This document shows, piece after piece, positions 1 to 9,069 of a stretch of DNA of 64,000 nt. The stretch covers positions 62,001 through 126,000 of the forward strand of contig NZ_VFID01000011.1 in the NCBI RefSeq assembly GCF_006542425.1. The letters are read 5' to 3'. Source of the stretch: Pseudoxanthomonas sp. z9 (GTDB lineage Bacteria > Pseudomonadota > Gammaproteobacteria > Xanthomonadales > Xanthomonadaceae). Both the position numbers and the translations under genes were made by a program. The notes below the pieces were generated by a model, which saw nothing but the letters and a program-made list of their open reading frames with translations, made no database searches and was not told where the DNA came from. Position 1 is the first letter of the stretch. Each line of letters opens with the position of its first letter.

Positions 1-62
1 ACCAGCAGCGGTCCGTGCACGTGCTGGACCGCGGCGCGTTGGGGAGGGTTGAGGCCTTGCAT
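1..62 (-). CDS. rep: ATP-dependent DNA helicase Rep (N-terminus only)
   Basis: Only the first 20 complete codons lie in the window; the gene runs off the left edge. The translation from the ATG at 62 begins MQGLNPPQRAAV and continues with GPLLV, the N-terminal Q-motif region of UvrD/Rep-family helicases, which normally leads straight into the Walker A loop (not in the window). Rep is a 3'-5' SF1 helicase that helps replication forks pass protein roadblocks. A TACAAT hexamer lies 9 nt upstream of the ATG. UvrD or another SF1A member is possible, but the start LNPPQRAAV fits Rep best. Confidence 0.7.
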   Translation of the reverse strand, partial: MQGLNPPQRAAVQHVHGPLL

Positions 63-71
63 GGGGGCGCT

Positions 72-77
72 ATTGTA
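72..77 (-). promoter_or_regulatory. Candidate -10 box close to rep start
   Basis: TACAAT on the minus strand ends 9 nt before the rep ATG, implying a very short leader. No strong -35 is evident. The same arrangement recurs before tdk, the EF-hand gene and the FAD oxidoreductase gene. Confidence 0.4.
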
Positions 78-350
78 GGGCCAAGGCCGCCTCGCATCGG
101 GGTCCGGAACGGCTCGAAACAGAAAATTTTCACATTGACATCCGGTCCCGCATCGGCGGGGCAACGGCGGTCGCACCACGCCCGTTCCGCCGCCGCCCAT
201 TAGACCGTCATCCCGGTTCGCGCGCTTTCGGACGATTCCGATGGGCTCGCACCGACCGCCGTGGTCTCCTCCCATTGTCATGTGACGCACTCTTGTTCGT
301 ATCCGGGGATCGCGCCGTGACGGCTCGAATCGATACCACGGAGTCAACGG

Positions 351-917
351 ATGCACCGGCCCACACGGCATGGCGCACGCAAGTGCGCGGGAGGCTTCAG
401 CCTCATCGAACTGATGATGACGACCGCATTGCTCGCCCTCCTCGGCGCGATGGCGATGCCGTCGCTTGAAAACCTGGTCAACGGCAATCGCCTGGCGAAC
501 GCCAGCAACGAGATGCTCGCCTTCCTGAATGCGGCGCGCCTGGAAGCCGTCACCCATCACACGCGGGTGGACCTCTGCCGCAGTGCCGATGGCGAGCACT
601 GTTCGGCTGACGCGCCGTCTCCGGCCGGCTGGATGGCCTATCGACCGGAGGGCGACGGGATCGAGGTCGTGGCCGCGATCCGGATGGATGGCCGTGTCGT
701 CCTGCAACTCAATCAGGCCGCGACGGGCTGGACGGGATACGACGCCGACGGCCGGATGCGGACCCGCCCGCAGTTCCTGTCTTCCGGCCGCATGCGCCTG
801 TGCATGCCGACGACGCGCCCGCGCGACAACATCCGCGACGTGACGATCCGCGCCAGTGGCCGGGTCGAAGTGACGACCTCCAGCGGCAACGGCGAATGCC
901 CGTCACCGGCGGACTGA
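351..917 (+). CDS. fimT: GspH/FimT-family minor pseudopilin (first copy)
   Basis: A 188-residue type IV minor pilin. It has a short basic leader, then the prepilin peptidase site and N-terminal helix G/FSLIELMMTTALLALLG, with Glu at +5 of the mature protein, so PilD should cleave after Gly and the helix anchors in the inner membrane. The C-terminal half is a GspH-type beta domain ending in RDVTIRASGRVEV and a Cys-containing tail. GGAG lies 8 nt before the ATG. It opens a co-directional run of pilin genes ending in pilY1, so it probably acts in the tip/initiation complex of the pilus. A second, diverged copy follows at 1202. FimT proteins in other gammaproteobacteria are linked to DNA binding during natural transformation; that role here is inference. 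Confidence 0.85.
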   Translation: MHRPTRHGARKCAGGFSLIELMMTTALLALLGAMAMPSLENLVNGNRLANASNEMLAFLNAARLEAVTHHTRVDLCRSADGEHCSADAPSPAGWMAYRPEGDGIEVVAAIRMDGRVVLQLNQAATGWTGYDADGRMRTRPQFLSSGRMRLCMPTTRPRDNIRDVTIRASGRVEVTTSSGNGECPSPAD

Positions 918-1201
918 CGGGACGAAGATCCAGCCAACGAAGCCCGGGCCTGCGCATGCGCACCGCGACGGGTCACGCGACCGACGCCCTCCTGCGTCCC
1001 GGCAACGCTGAAACTGCCGGCAACGCATCGTCCACCGCGTGACCATCGCCGCGTTTGCGCGCCTTTCGGAATCCTCCGATGGCCCTCCCATCGCGTTGGC
1101 GATTCCATTCCCGGTCCGTGGGTGCGTGCCGGGAAGGTTCAAGGCATGGCGCCTGATGCAGGGGAATCGTTCCCGTGAGGGGCTACACGGTGGAGAGCGC
1201 A

Positions 1202-1813
1202 ATGGCTTTGAAGCGACGGAGTGGCGTGTGTCCCGATGTGGCGCGCAACGCGGCGGGCTTCACGCTGATCGAACTGGCGGTGACCGTCGCGGTGCTGGCG
1301 GTCCTGCTCGCGATCGCGCTCCCGTCCTTCGAGACCCTGAGCAACCAGAACCGCCTGGGCGCGGCCAGCAACCAGGTGATCGCCACCTTGCAGACCGCCC
1401 GCGTCGAGGCCATCCGCCAGAACCGGAAGGTGATGATCTGCGATTCCGCCGACGGCGCCCAATGCCGATGCTGCGAGCGCAGATGGCGTGGCTTGTTGCT
1501 CGCCCAACCCGAGGGGGAAAGCGGCAGTCGATCGTTGGCGTTCACGCCATTCAACGCGCCCGTCGAATTCATGCCCGGGGCGGCTTTCAACAAGACCAGC
1601 TGGAACCTCAGGGTCGCCTACCGCGCGGATGGCCGGCCGGCGAGCGGATCCGCGCCGTCGTTGCCCAGCCCGATTACGCTGCGGGTCTGCATTCCCACCT
1701 CCCGGCCCGCCAACAACATCCGCGACGTGGTGCTGCATCCCAGCGGACGCGTGGACGTGAAGGATGCCAACGGCGGCGGTGCTTGTCCTTTCCCCGACAC
1801 GACGCCGGGTTGA
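1202..1813 (+). CDS. fimT: GspH/FimT-family minor pseudopilin (second copy)
   Basis: A 203-residue minor pilin with prepilin site G/FTLIELAVTVAVLAVL and the same overall plan as the preceding gene, including a closing IRDVVLHPSGRVDV block. I chose the ATG at 1202 because GGAG lies 6 nt upstream; a GTG at 1175 would also be in frame. The two copies share the pattern ICDSADG/LCRSADG and the IRDV..SGRV C-terminus, so they look like an old tandem duplication. Around residues 90-100 the tract QCRCCERRWRG does not resemble the equivalent part of copy one, while sequence on either side does. This could be divergence or a pair of compensating frameshifts. It precedes pilV by 7 bp. Confidence 0.82.
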   Translation: MALKRRSGVCPDVARNAAGFTLIELAVTVAVLAVLLAIALPSFETLSNQNRLGAASNQVIATLQTARVEAIRQNRKVMICDSADGAQCRCCERRWRGLLLAQPEGESGSRSLAFTPFNAPVEFMPGAAFNKTSWNLRVAYRADGRPASGSAPSLPSPITLRVCIPTSRPANNIRDVVLHPSGRVDVKDANGGGACPFPDTTPG

Positions 1814-1820
1814 GGTGCGC

Positions 1821-2330
1821 ATGAGGGTCCATCAACGCAAGCACGCGGAAACGCGCCCGCCCGCGCGCCACAAGACGACAGGCGCCGGATTGCTTGAAGT
1901 GCTGGTCGCGGTGCTGGTGCTCGGCATCGGCCTGCTCGGCGTGGCCGCCACCCAGAGCGTGGCGCTGAAGGCCAACCAGGTATCGGCGATGCGCTCCCAG
2001 GCCATCATCGAGAGTTACGGCATGCTCGATGCGATCCGCGCGGCGATGCCGCCGGAAGCGCTGACTTCCTCTTCCGCACGCGCGACGTTCCTGGCCGCCT
2101 ACCAGTTGCAGCGTACCTGCAACGCCAGTGCCGGCGCCGCCGGCACGCTGGCCGAGAACGATCTGCGCGAATGGGTGACGGCGCTGCGGAACGATCTGGG
2201 GGAAGGCGCCTGCGGCACCGTCGCCTGCAATCCCAAGAGCGGCGAATGCGCGATCACGGTGGAATGGGACGAATCGCGCCTGCCCGTCGGCCAGTCGGGC
2301 AACACGCTCACCATCAAGAGTCGCCCATGA
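1821..2330 (+). CDS. pilV: Type IV pilus minor pilin PilV
   Basis: A 169-residue prepilin with GAGLLEVLVAVLVLGIGLLG, the PilV/GspI-type N-terminus in which GLLEVL replaces the usual FTLIE. A long basic leader precedes the cleavage site. The ATG at 1821 is preceded by GAGGTG; this overlaps the fimT stop region, so the two are probably translationally coupled. The C-terminal region is Cys-containing and short. The gene ends in an ATGA overlap with pilW. PilV belongs to the tip complex with PilW, PilX, PilE-type pilins and PilY1, which primes pilus assembly. Confidence 0.85.
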   Translation: MRVHQRKHAETRPPARHKTTGAGLLEVLVAVLVLGIGLLGVAATQSVALKANQVSAMRSQAIIESYGMLDAIRAAMPPEALTSSSARATFLAAYQLQRTCNASAGAAGTLAENDLREWVTALRNDLGEGACGTVACNPKSGECAITVEWDESRLPVGQSGNTLTIKSRP

Positions 2331-3316
2331 GCGCCGGTGCGTTCCCGTCCCTGCCGCGCATGTGGGCCCGTCGGCGCCGGACCATCGCGACGCCGCCCAC
2401 GTCGATGGCGGGCCTGTCGCTGATCGAACTCATGATTGCCGTCGTGCTCGGCTTGCTGGTCGTGCTGGCCGCAATCGGCCTGTTCACCAGCAATCGCGCC
2501 GTCTACGACAGCACCGAGGCGCTGTCGCGCATCCAGGAAAACGCCCGCGCCGGATTCGAATTGATGGCGCGCGACCTCCGTGCCGCGGATGGCACCGCCT
2601 GCCGGACGCCCGTCGACCCGAGTACGGCGGCCGCGGCCGCCTCGCCGGAAAAGATGCCGCTGATCCGGTGGGCGGGCACGGGGGGATTGGGCCTCTGGGG
2701 TGATGGCCTTCGGGGAAGGAGCAACGGCTTCGGTGATGTCATCGAACTGCGCTCGGCCACGGCGGGAGCCGTCCCCATCGTGACGCATATCTTCAACGAA
2801 CTGCGTCATGCCGACTCGCCCCGGTTCAAGAAGGCGGACGAACTGCTGGCCTGCGACAGCAACACCGGTTATCTGCTGACCGCGACCGGGGTCAAGGGGA
2901 ACACCGTCTCCTATAGGGAGGCGCCCTGCAACGCGTCGCCCGGTGGCAATTGCGACGCGACGCGACCTCTCCTCGACCCCGCGCGCCGCCCGGCCTTCCT
3001 GGCCCCGGTCGCCGCGATCCGCTGGGAGGTCGGCGCCAACGCGCGTGGCGGTCGGTCGCTGTATCGCGTGGCGTCGGGCTTCGGCTCCGGCGACGACAGG
3101 GCGGAAGTCATCGACGGCGTACGCACGCTGACGCTGAGCTACCTGCTGCCCGGCAAGACCCAATACGTATCCGCCGCCCAGGTCGGCACGGAGTGGAAGG
3201 CGGTGCGCGCGGTGCGCATCGCGCTGGAACTGGAAGCCTCGCCGGGCGGCGGCGCCGGCAACGAAATCGGCCGCCGCATCGTGCATGTCGTCAGCCTGCG
3301 GAACCGCAATCCATGA
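2327..3316 (+). CDS. pilW: Type IV pilus minor pilin PilW
   Basis: A 329-residue prepilin with the PilW signature GLSLIELMIAVVLGLLVV followed by the family-typical SRIQENARAGFELMARDLR helix. The length matches PilW. Its ATG at 2327 overlaps the pilV stop (ATGA) and its own stop overlaps pilX in the same way, so pilVWX is a tightly coupled operon. The long C-terminal beta domain is rich in Gly and Asp. It should sit at the pilus tip beneath PilY1. Confidence 0.87.
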   Translation: MSAGAFPSLPRMWARRRRTIATPPTSMAGLSLIELMIAVVLGLLVVLAAIGLFTSNRAVYDSTEALSRIQENARAGFELMARDLRAADGTACRTPVDPSTAAAAASPEKMPLIRWAGTGGLGLWGDGLRGRSNGFGDVIELRSATAGAVPIVTHIFNELRHADSPRFKKADELLACDSNTGYLLTATGVKGNTVSYREAPCNASPGGNCDATRPLLDPARRPAFLAPVAAIRWEVGANARGGRSLYRVASGFGSGDDRAEVIDGVRTLTLSYLLPGKTQYVSAAQVGTEWKAVRAVRIALELEASPGGGAGNEIGRRIVHVVSLRNRNP

Positions 3317-3900
3317 GCGCCGCATTCCGTCCTTGTCTCCACGACCCACGCACGCGCCAGCGGGGCAACACCCTGCTGGTCGTGCTGGTGCTGCTGCTGG
3401 TGATGACCCTGCTGGCGTTGGCCAGCCTGCGCATCGGCAACCTGGAAGAGCGCATGACCGCCAACCTGTTCGATCGCGGCCTGGCCTTCCAGGCCACCGA
3501 GGCGGCCCTGCGCGAAGGCGAGGCGCTGGCACGGTCGTCATCGACGCCACCGGCCGCGGGTAAATGCGCCAACGGCCTCTGCGGAAAACTGCAGAGCGTG
3601 CTGTCGGAACAACAGATCACCGCCTTGTTCAAGGAAACCGCACGCACGGCCAGCCCGCTGGACAAGAACACGCTCGCCGTACCCAAATCGGACAACGTCC
3701 GCTATCTGGTCGTGCATCGCGGCCGCGCCGAAGCCATCCACGGTTGCTCAAGCGTCCTGGGCGCCAGCGGCGGCATCAAGGACCCGCTGTGCCTGGTCGA
3801 GGCCTACCAGGTCGAGGCCCGCTACGAAGCAACCGACCGAGCAGCCGTGACGCTGCGATCAGTGGTGCATGTCCCCGCGCCTTCTTCCACTTCACCGTAG
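3313..3900 (+). CDS. pilX: Type IV pilus minor pilin PilX
   Basis: A 195-residue PilX/GspK-like pilin. The N-terminus reads QRGNTLLVVLVLLLVMTLLALASL, which lacks the Glu at +5 found in most pilins; this is typical of PilX/GspK tip pilins. The helix continues as GNLEERMTANLFDRGLAFQATEAALREGE, the PilX hallmark. The start overlaps the pilW stop by 4 bp and pilY1 begins 9 bp after its stop. It is expected to cap the minor pilin complex and connect to PilY1. Confidence 0.85.
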   Translation: MSAAFRPCLHDPRTRQRGNTLLVVLVLLLVMTLLALASLRIGNLEERMTANLFDRGLAFQATEAALREGEALARSSSTPPAAGKCANGLCGKLQSVLSEQQITALFKETARTASPLDKNTLAVPKSDNVRYLVVHRGRAEAIHGCSSVLGASGGIKDPLCLVEAYQVEARYEATDRAAVTLRSVVHVPAPSSTSP

Positions 3901-3909
3901 CCGGCTGCG

Positions 3910-6900
3910 ATGAGACCAAGAACCCCTTGTTTGCGTTCCCGGTGCGACTCCCGCGTTTTCGCGGGAACCGCCGCCTTCCTGATCACGTTGCTGTGCGCGC
4001 CGGTACGGGCCGCGATCGACGATGTCCCGATTCCGGCCAACCCGCTGGTGTCCGGTTCGGCCGTGGCGCCGAACATCATGTTGCTGCTGAACAACTCGCT
4101 GCCCACGACACGGCTTGTGGATTACAAGCACACATGGTGGGGCCGGAGCCAGATCATGACGTACAAGGACAGGAAAGGCAGATTCCATGTCATGAGGGGT
4201 GAGAGCCTGGATGCTTCCTATAAATACAATCTGCTCCACTATGATCCACGGGTGACCTACCGGCCCTGGGTGCGTCCGGATGGCAGCCGCTACCCGGACA
4301 TGGATCCGGCGAACACCTACACGGATCTGGATCTGGCGGTGCCCGCGTACGACCGGACCCTCGGCAGGATCGCCGAAAGCCCGCGCGGTTCGCTGTATGA
4401 CTGGGACCCGCATGATCCGAACCAGTTGACGCCGAAGGAATACGGACTGCTCGGGCGGCCGTTCTACGTGTTCAAGCACGATGGCGACAACATCAGCGAC
4501 CTGCTCCAGTACACGCTCTACCGGCTGGTCAACGCGGACAAGGCGTACCGCTGCACGACGGCGGAAATGGGCCATGACGGCGTCTGGAAGCAAACGACCT
4601 ATTCCTGGATGGAACAGGGCAAGTGCGAGTTGGTATCGGACTTCTCCTGGACAACCGAGGACGGACGCACGATCCGGCGCTCCCTGGCCGAGGAATGGAG
4701 GAACTACGCCAACTGGTACGGCTATCACCGCAGCCGGATGAAGGTCGGCAAGGCCGCGGCGGGCGAGGCGTTCAGCCAACTGCCGGGGGATTACCGCGTC
4801 GGCTACATGAACCTCGCCACCGGCATCAAGGGGATCGAACTGCCGATCCCGGTGAGTTCGGATGGCGGACGCTTCCGCGACAAGCCCGGCGTGTCGTCCA
4901 ACCGCAGCGCCTGGTTTGACCGGATGTATGGCGAGCGGGCCACGCAGACGATGACGGTGTTGCATACCGCGCTGCAGAATGTCGGCGACTATTTCTCCCG
5001 CAGCGATGCCGACGGGCCGTGGGGACCGGGCAACCTGTCGCAGCAGGCCGCCTGCCGGCAGAGCCACGTGATCGTGGCGAGCAACGGCTTCTGGGAAAAG
5101 CCTCCGCTGCACTACCGGCCGGTCGGCAACATCGACGGCACACCCGGCGAGGATATCCACGGGCCCGACGACCGGCGTTACCGGTACCAGCCCGGTCCGC
5201 CCTATTCCGACGGGCATGCCAATACCCTGGCCGATCTGGTCATGCACTACTGGAAAAACGACCTGCGCCCGGATCTGCCCAATACCGTCCCCACGTCCGA
5301 CGCCGATCCGGCGTTCTGGCAGCACATGGTGGTGTCGGCCATTTCCGTCGCCAATCGCGGCTACCTCAGCGCCGATGATCTGGACCTGCTCAAGTCCGGA
5401 CAGAAGTCCTGGATCGATCCGCACGGAGCCGACTTGACGCATCGGGTGGATGACCTGTTCCATGCGACCGTCAACAGTCGCGGCCTGTTCGTCAGCGCCG
5501 AACGCCCGCAGGATCTGGTGAAAGGATTCACCGAGATCCTGGACGAGGTGGAGGAACGCAACAGCTCGGCCAGCAGCATCAGTTTCAATGGCGCCGAGTT
5601 GACGGCGGGAAGCCGCACTTATGTGGCCAGCTTCACCTCGAAGCTCTGGACTGGTGATCTCAAGGCCTATCCGGTGACCGCCGGCGGCATCTCGGGAACA
5701 CCGATCTGGAGCGCGTCCGCGCAAGCGCTTCCGATTTGGTATGAGCGCAAGGTATTCACGACCGGGGACCCCGGGCAAGGTGGCCGTCATGCGTTGAGGC
5801 ATTTTCCAACCCTCGCACAGGGCAATGCGCTCAGCGCGCGGGTTGCGACCTGGATCCGGGGCGACCGCAGTCGCGAAGGCAAGGGCCTGCGCGTACGGAC
5901 CGGGTTGCTGGGCGACATCGTGCACAGCTCGCCCCTGCACGTGAAGACCGCCAATGCCGAAGCGGTCTTCGTCGGCGCCAACGACGGCATGCTGCATGCG
6001 TTCGATGCCGCCACCGGCAAGGAGATATTCGCCTACGTGCCCGGCCTGCTGGACATGGCATCGTTGAGATATCTCGCCGAAGCCGACAAGTACCGGCATC
6101 GCTACTACGTCGACGGTCCGTTGGTGGCCGGACGCATCCACGGCGACGAGGTCACCGTGATCGGCACGCTGGGACGTGGCGGGCGCGGCGTGTACGCGGT
6201 TTCGCTGAATCTGGCCAATCCGTCCAGCGCGCCGGCCGGATGGGAGTATGCGGGCGACCAGGACATGGGCATGGTACTGGGGCGTCCGCAGATCCACCGC
6301 ATCGCCGGGCAAGGAGGGACGTCCCGGACCGTGGCGCTGGTACCCAATGGCATCAACAGCCCCAGTGGCCGGGCGGCCCTGTACGTGCTCGATGCGGAGA
6401 CCGGTGAGCGGATCGGCAAGATCGTGGCGGGCAATGAAACCCGCAATGGGCTTTCCGCCTTGACGGTACTGGATCGCGATGGCGATGGCCGGGCCGACAC
6501 CGCGTATGCCGGCGACCTGCGCGGCAACGTGTGGCGATTCGATCTGGCGGGCAGCGCGGGCGACTGGCGGGCCAGCCGGATCTTCATCGCCACGGGCGCG
6601 AGCGGGCGGCGGCAGCCGGTCACCGGCGGGGTCGGGGTCGCGCTGCATCCCGCGACCCACCGGCCCTGGGTGTTCTTCGGCACCGGGAGTTACCTCAGCG
6701 CGGAGGATGCCGCCGACGTGTCGACGCAAAGCTGGTATGGCGTGGAGGACCGGGGTGGCCTGGTGGGTCGGTCGCAACTGCGCGCCAGGCAAATCAATGC
6801 CAACGGCATCGTCGGGGGCAAGCCCGTGCGCGCCTTCGGCAAGGCGTCGGCGAACGACATGGTCGGCAAGCGCGGCTGGGTGGTCGACCTGCAGACGCCG

Positions 6901-7323
6901 GGCACGCATGCCGAGGGCGAACGCATGGTCGGTGAAACGCAGCAGGTAGTCGGTGGCCGGACCTTGTTGGCGTCCAGCATGATCCCGGAAGGCGGCGGTT
7001 GCGGCGGGACGGGACGCGGATACCTCAACGCGATCGATGTCTTCACCGGCGGCGCCACCTCCCATCCGTTCTTCGATGTCGACGGCGACGGCCGCTTCGA
7101 CGAAAGGGACAATGTCGGGGACACACCGGCGGGATCGATCGATCTGGGCCTGGGCATGGTGTCCGACCCGGGCATCCTGGTGGGCGACCTGGTGCAGGGG
7201 AGCAACCCGTCGCTGGCCTGCGTCGGCGGCGCGTCCGGCGCGACCGGTTGCGTGTCCCTGAACCTGCAGGGCATGGCGCCGCACTACGGGCGGGTGTCCT
7301 GGCTGGAGTTGATCCGGGAATAG
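3910..7323 (+). CDS. pilY1: PilY1 pilus tip adhesin / mechanosensor
   Basis: A 1137-residue protein with a signal peptide (residues ~1-34), a von Willebrand-like N-terminal half and a C-terminal beta-propeller (from about residue 640; VFVGANDGMLHAFDAATG and similar blades) that defines the PilY1 family. Two Asp-rich loops of calcium-binding type are visible: DRDGDGRAD from D855 and DVDGDGRFD from D1056. The first matches the position and spacing of the known PilY1 calcium site. The N-terminal VWA strand reads NIMLLLNNSLPTT, so the usual DxSxS metal site is not conserved. PilY1 promotes pilus extension, surface sensing and adhesion. It closes the minor-pilin operon; the pilE-type gene often found next to it is elsewhere (46193). 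Confidence 0.9.
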   Translation: MRPRTPCLRSRCDSRVFAGTAAFLITLLCAPVRAAIDDVPIPANPLVSGSAVAPNIMLLLNNSLPTTRLVDYKHTWWGRSQIMTYKDRKGRFHVMRGESLDASYKYNLLHYDPRVTYRPWVRPDGSRYPDMDPANTYTDLDLAVPAYDRTLGRIAESPRGSLYDWDPHDPNQLTPKEYGLLGRPFYVFKHDGDNISDLLQYTLYRLVNADKAYRCTTAEMGHDGVWKQTTYSWMEQGKCELVSDFSWTTEDGRTIRRSLAEEWRNYANWYGYHRSRMKVGKAAAGEAFSQLPGDYRVGYMNLATGIKGIELPIPVSSDGGRFRDKPGVSSNRSAWFDRMYGERATQTMTVLHTALQNVGDYFSRSDADGPWGPGNLSQQAACRQSHVIVASNGFWEKPPLHYRPVGNIDGTPGEDIHGPDDRRYRYQPGPPYSDGHANTLADLVMHYWKNDLRPDLPNTVPTSDADPAFWQHMVVSAISVANRGYLSADDLDLLKSGQKSWIDPHGADLTHRVDDLFHATVNSRGLFVSAERPQDLVKGFTEILDEVEERNSSASSISFNGAELTAGSRTYVASFTSKLWTGDLKAYPVTAGGISGTPIWSASAQALPIWYERKVFTTGDPGQGGRHALRHFPTLAQGNALSARVATWIRGDRSREGKGLRVRTGLLGDIVHSSPLHVKTANAEAVFVGANDGMLHAFDAATGKEIFAYVPGLLDMASLRYLAEADKYRHRYYVDGPLVAGRIHGDEVTVIGTLGRGGRGVYAVSLNLANPSSAPAGWEYAGDQDMGMVLGRPQIHRIAGQGGTSRTVALVPNGINSPSGRAALYVLDAETGERIGKIVAGNETRNGLSALTVLDRDGDGRADTAYAGDLRGNVWRFDLAGSAGDWRASRIFIATGASGRRQPVTGGVGVALHPATHRPWVFFGTGSYLSAEDAADVSTQSWYGVEDRGGLVGRSQLRARQINANGIVGGKPVRAFGKASANDMVGKRGWVVDLQTPGTHAEGERMVGETQQVVGGRTLLASSMIPEGGGCGGTGRGYLNAIDVFTGGATSHPFFDVDGDGRFDERDNVGDTPAGSIDLGLGMVSDPGILVGDLVQGSNPSLACVGGASGATGCVSLNLQGMAPHYGRVSWLELIRE

Positions 7324-7428
7324 CGCCGGAAGGCGCCATCCGCCCGCGCGACCGTGCCATCAGTAGGAGAGACAGTGGCGGGCATTCCTTCTAGGATTCG
7401 GACACCGGATTCAAGGGAAATTATCAGG

Positions 7429-8229
7429 ATGATTCACAAACGACTCTGGCTGCTGGCCATGCTGCTGCCGATATCCACCGTCATGGCGGCGGACAAGAAG
7501 CCGGCTGCGCCACCGGATCCGACGGCCGATCCCTTGATGATCACCGCCGGCTTCCTGACCCACCATCCGGACATGAAGTACCGGTTGCTGGGCATGGAGG
7601 CGTTCAAGGCCAACAAGTACGAGGACGCGATGCGGTTCTTCCGCCGCGCCAGCTTCTACGCCGACAAGCCATCGCAGGGCATGGTCGCGGAGATGCTGTG
7701 GAACGGCCAGGGCGCGCCGCAGGACAAGGCGCTGGCCTACGCCTGGATGGATCTGGCCGCCGAACGCGGCTATGCCGGCTTCCTTGGCCTGCGCGAACGT
7801 TACTGGAGCGCCCTGACCGAGGCCGAGCGTGCACGCGCCGTCAGCGAAGGCCAGGAAATCTACGCCCGCTTCGGCGACGCGGCCGCCAAGCCGCGCTATG
7901 AAACCCAGCTGCGCCGTGGTCGCACGCAGCTCACCGGCAGCCGCACCGGCTTCGCCGGCAACGTGCAGATCATCGTGCCCGGTCCCGGCGGCGAGCAGAC
8001 CATCGACGGCAGCAAGTTCTACGACCCACGCTACTGGGACGCCAAGAAGTACTGGGCCTATACCGACCAGGTCTGGGCGAAACCGCGCATCGGCCGGGTT
8101 TCGGTGGGCGAGGTGGAACAGGTCGAGGAACTGCCGCCGGCCCCCAGCTCGCGCGTGCCGGAAACCACCCCGCAGATCGACGCCCCGGAACCGGACGTGC
8201 CCGACGAGCCCGCGCCCGTCAATCCCTGA
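7429..8229 (+). CDS. Periplasmic Sel1/TPR-like protein, function unknown
   Basis: A 266-residue protein starting with a clear signal peptide (LWLLAMLLPISTVMA/ADKK). Residues ~50-150 hold helix pairs of the Sel1 type (GMEAFKANKYEDAMRFFRRAS, then GMVAEMLWNGQGAPQDKALAYAWMDLAAERG). The C-terminus is a Pro/Glu-rich tail (PPAPSSRVPETTPQIDAP). The ATG at 7429 is chosen because it gives the signal peptide; upstream AAGGG is rather far (11 nt). It stands between pilY1 and tdk on the same strand and may be an accessory to the pilus system, but no specific function can be named. Confidence 0.7.
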   Translation: MIHKRLWLLAMLLPISTVMAADKKPAAPPDPTADPLMITAGFLTHHPDMKYRLLGMEAFKANKYEDAMRFFRRASFYADKPSQGMVAEMLWNGQGAPQDKALAYAWMDLAAERGYAGFLGLRERYWSALTEAERARAVSEGQEIYARFGDAAAKPRYETQLRRGRTQLTGSRTGFAGNVQIIVPGPGGEQTIDGSKFYDPRYWDAKKYWAYTDQVWAKPRIGRVSVGEVEQVEELPPAPSSRVPETTPQIDAPEPDVPDEPAPVNP

Positions 8230-8250
8230 CGGGCCGGCCATGCGCGGCAG

Positions 8251-8256
8251 TAGAAT
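8251..8256 (+). promoter_or_regulatory. Candidate -10 box directly before tdk
   Basis: TAGAAT ends 6 nt before the tdk ATG, which would place the transcription start at or beside the start codon (leaderless or near-leaderless mRNA). No recognisable Shine-Dalgarno lies between the two. Confidence 0.45.
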
Positions 8257-8262
8257 CCGCGC

Positions 8263-8883
8263 ATGGCCAAGCTCTACTTCTACTACTCGGCGATGAACGC
8301 CGGGAAGACCACCACGTTGCTGCAATCCGCCCACAACTACCGGGAGCGGGGCATGCGCGTGCTGATCCTGACCCCGCGCCTGGACGACCGCGCCGGCACC
8401 GGCGTGGTCGCCTCGCGCATCGGCCTGAAGGCCAGCGGCACCGCCTTCGTCCACGACACCGATCTGGAAAAGCTGATCCGCGCGGACCTCGCCGAGCACG
8501 GCAAGCTCGACTGCGTGCTGGTCGACGAGGCGCAGTTCCTGACCAAGCCGCAGGTATGGCAGCTCAGCGAAGTGGTGGATGCGCTGCGCATCCCGGTACT
8601 GTGCTATGGCCTGCGCACCGACTTCCGCGGCGAACTGTTCGAAGGCAGCCAGTACCTGCTTGCCTGGGCCGACGAGATCGCCGAGATCAAGACCATCTGC
8701 CACACCGGCAAGAAGGCGATCATGACCGTGCGCGTGGACGAGGAAGGCCGCGCGGTGCAGGACGGCCCGCAGGTGGAAATCGGCGGCAACGACCGCTACG
8801 TCTCGGTCAGCCGCGCCGAGTTCAAGCGCATCGCGCGCGGTGAAAGCCGGATTGAGCCGATGCAGGCGCCGTTGCCCTTGTAG
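8263..8883 (+). CDS. tdk: Thymidine kinase (type II)
   Basis: A 206-residue cytosolic enzyme that phosphorylates thymidine with ATP in the salvage pathway. The P-loop SAMNAGKTT (residues 9-17), the Walker B-like LVDEAQFL and the lasso-region [17 protein letters not shown] are clear. Odd point: in most type II kinases four Cys/His residues hold a structural zinc in the lasso domain. Here the segment reads ICHTGKKA and later SVSRAEF, so only the first Cys remains and the other ligands appear replaced by Thr, Ser and Glu. The fold is probably stable without zinc. A -10-like hexamer lies right before the start. Confidence 0.93.
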   Translation: MAKLYFYYSAMNAGKTTTLLQSAHNYRERGMRVLILTPRLDDRAGTGVVASRIGLKASGTAFVHDTDLEKLIRADLAEHGKLDCVLVDEAQFLTKPQVWQLSEVVDALRIPVLCYGLRTDFRGELFEGSQYLLAWADEIAEIKTICHTGKKAIMTVRVDEEGRAVQDGPQVEIGGNDRYVSVSRAEFKRIARGESRIEPMQAPLPL

Positions 8884-8910
8884 GGGGCTTTGGCCTGGAA
8901 AAGCCAAAAA

Positions 8911-9055
8911 GCAAATCCCCCTCAACCCCCCTTTTTCAAAGGGGGAGGAACAGCGGGTTTCCGAGCGTCGGAGTCTCCTGGTAGCCCCCTTGACCAGCCA
9001 TGCGGCTGTTGAAAGCGAAAAGGGGGCGGGCGCCGAAGGCGACGGGGGATTTGCT
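8911..9055 (+). repeat. Palindromic repeat element, copy 1 (after tdk)
   Basis: Bounded by the inverted ends GCAAATCCCCC and GGGGGATTTGC. Inside, CCCCCTTTTTCAAAGGGGG forms a near-perfect hairpin. The second internal hairpin is interrupted by a segment (GACCAGCCATGCGGCTGTTGA) that belongs to another repeat seen at 30805 and 53406. May also end tdk transcription. Confidence 0.85.
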
Positions 9056-9069
9056 CTTGGCGCGGAAAA

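Noticed and set aside
3892-7284. Open frame of over 1100 codons antisense to pilY1
   Set aside because: Shadow frame of a GC-rich gene; the sense frame has a signal peptide and PilY1 domains, the antisense product has no recognisable domain.
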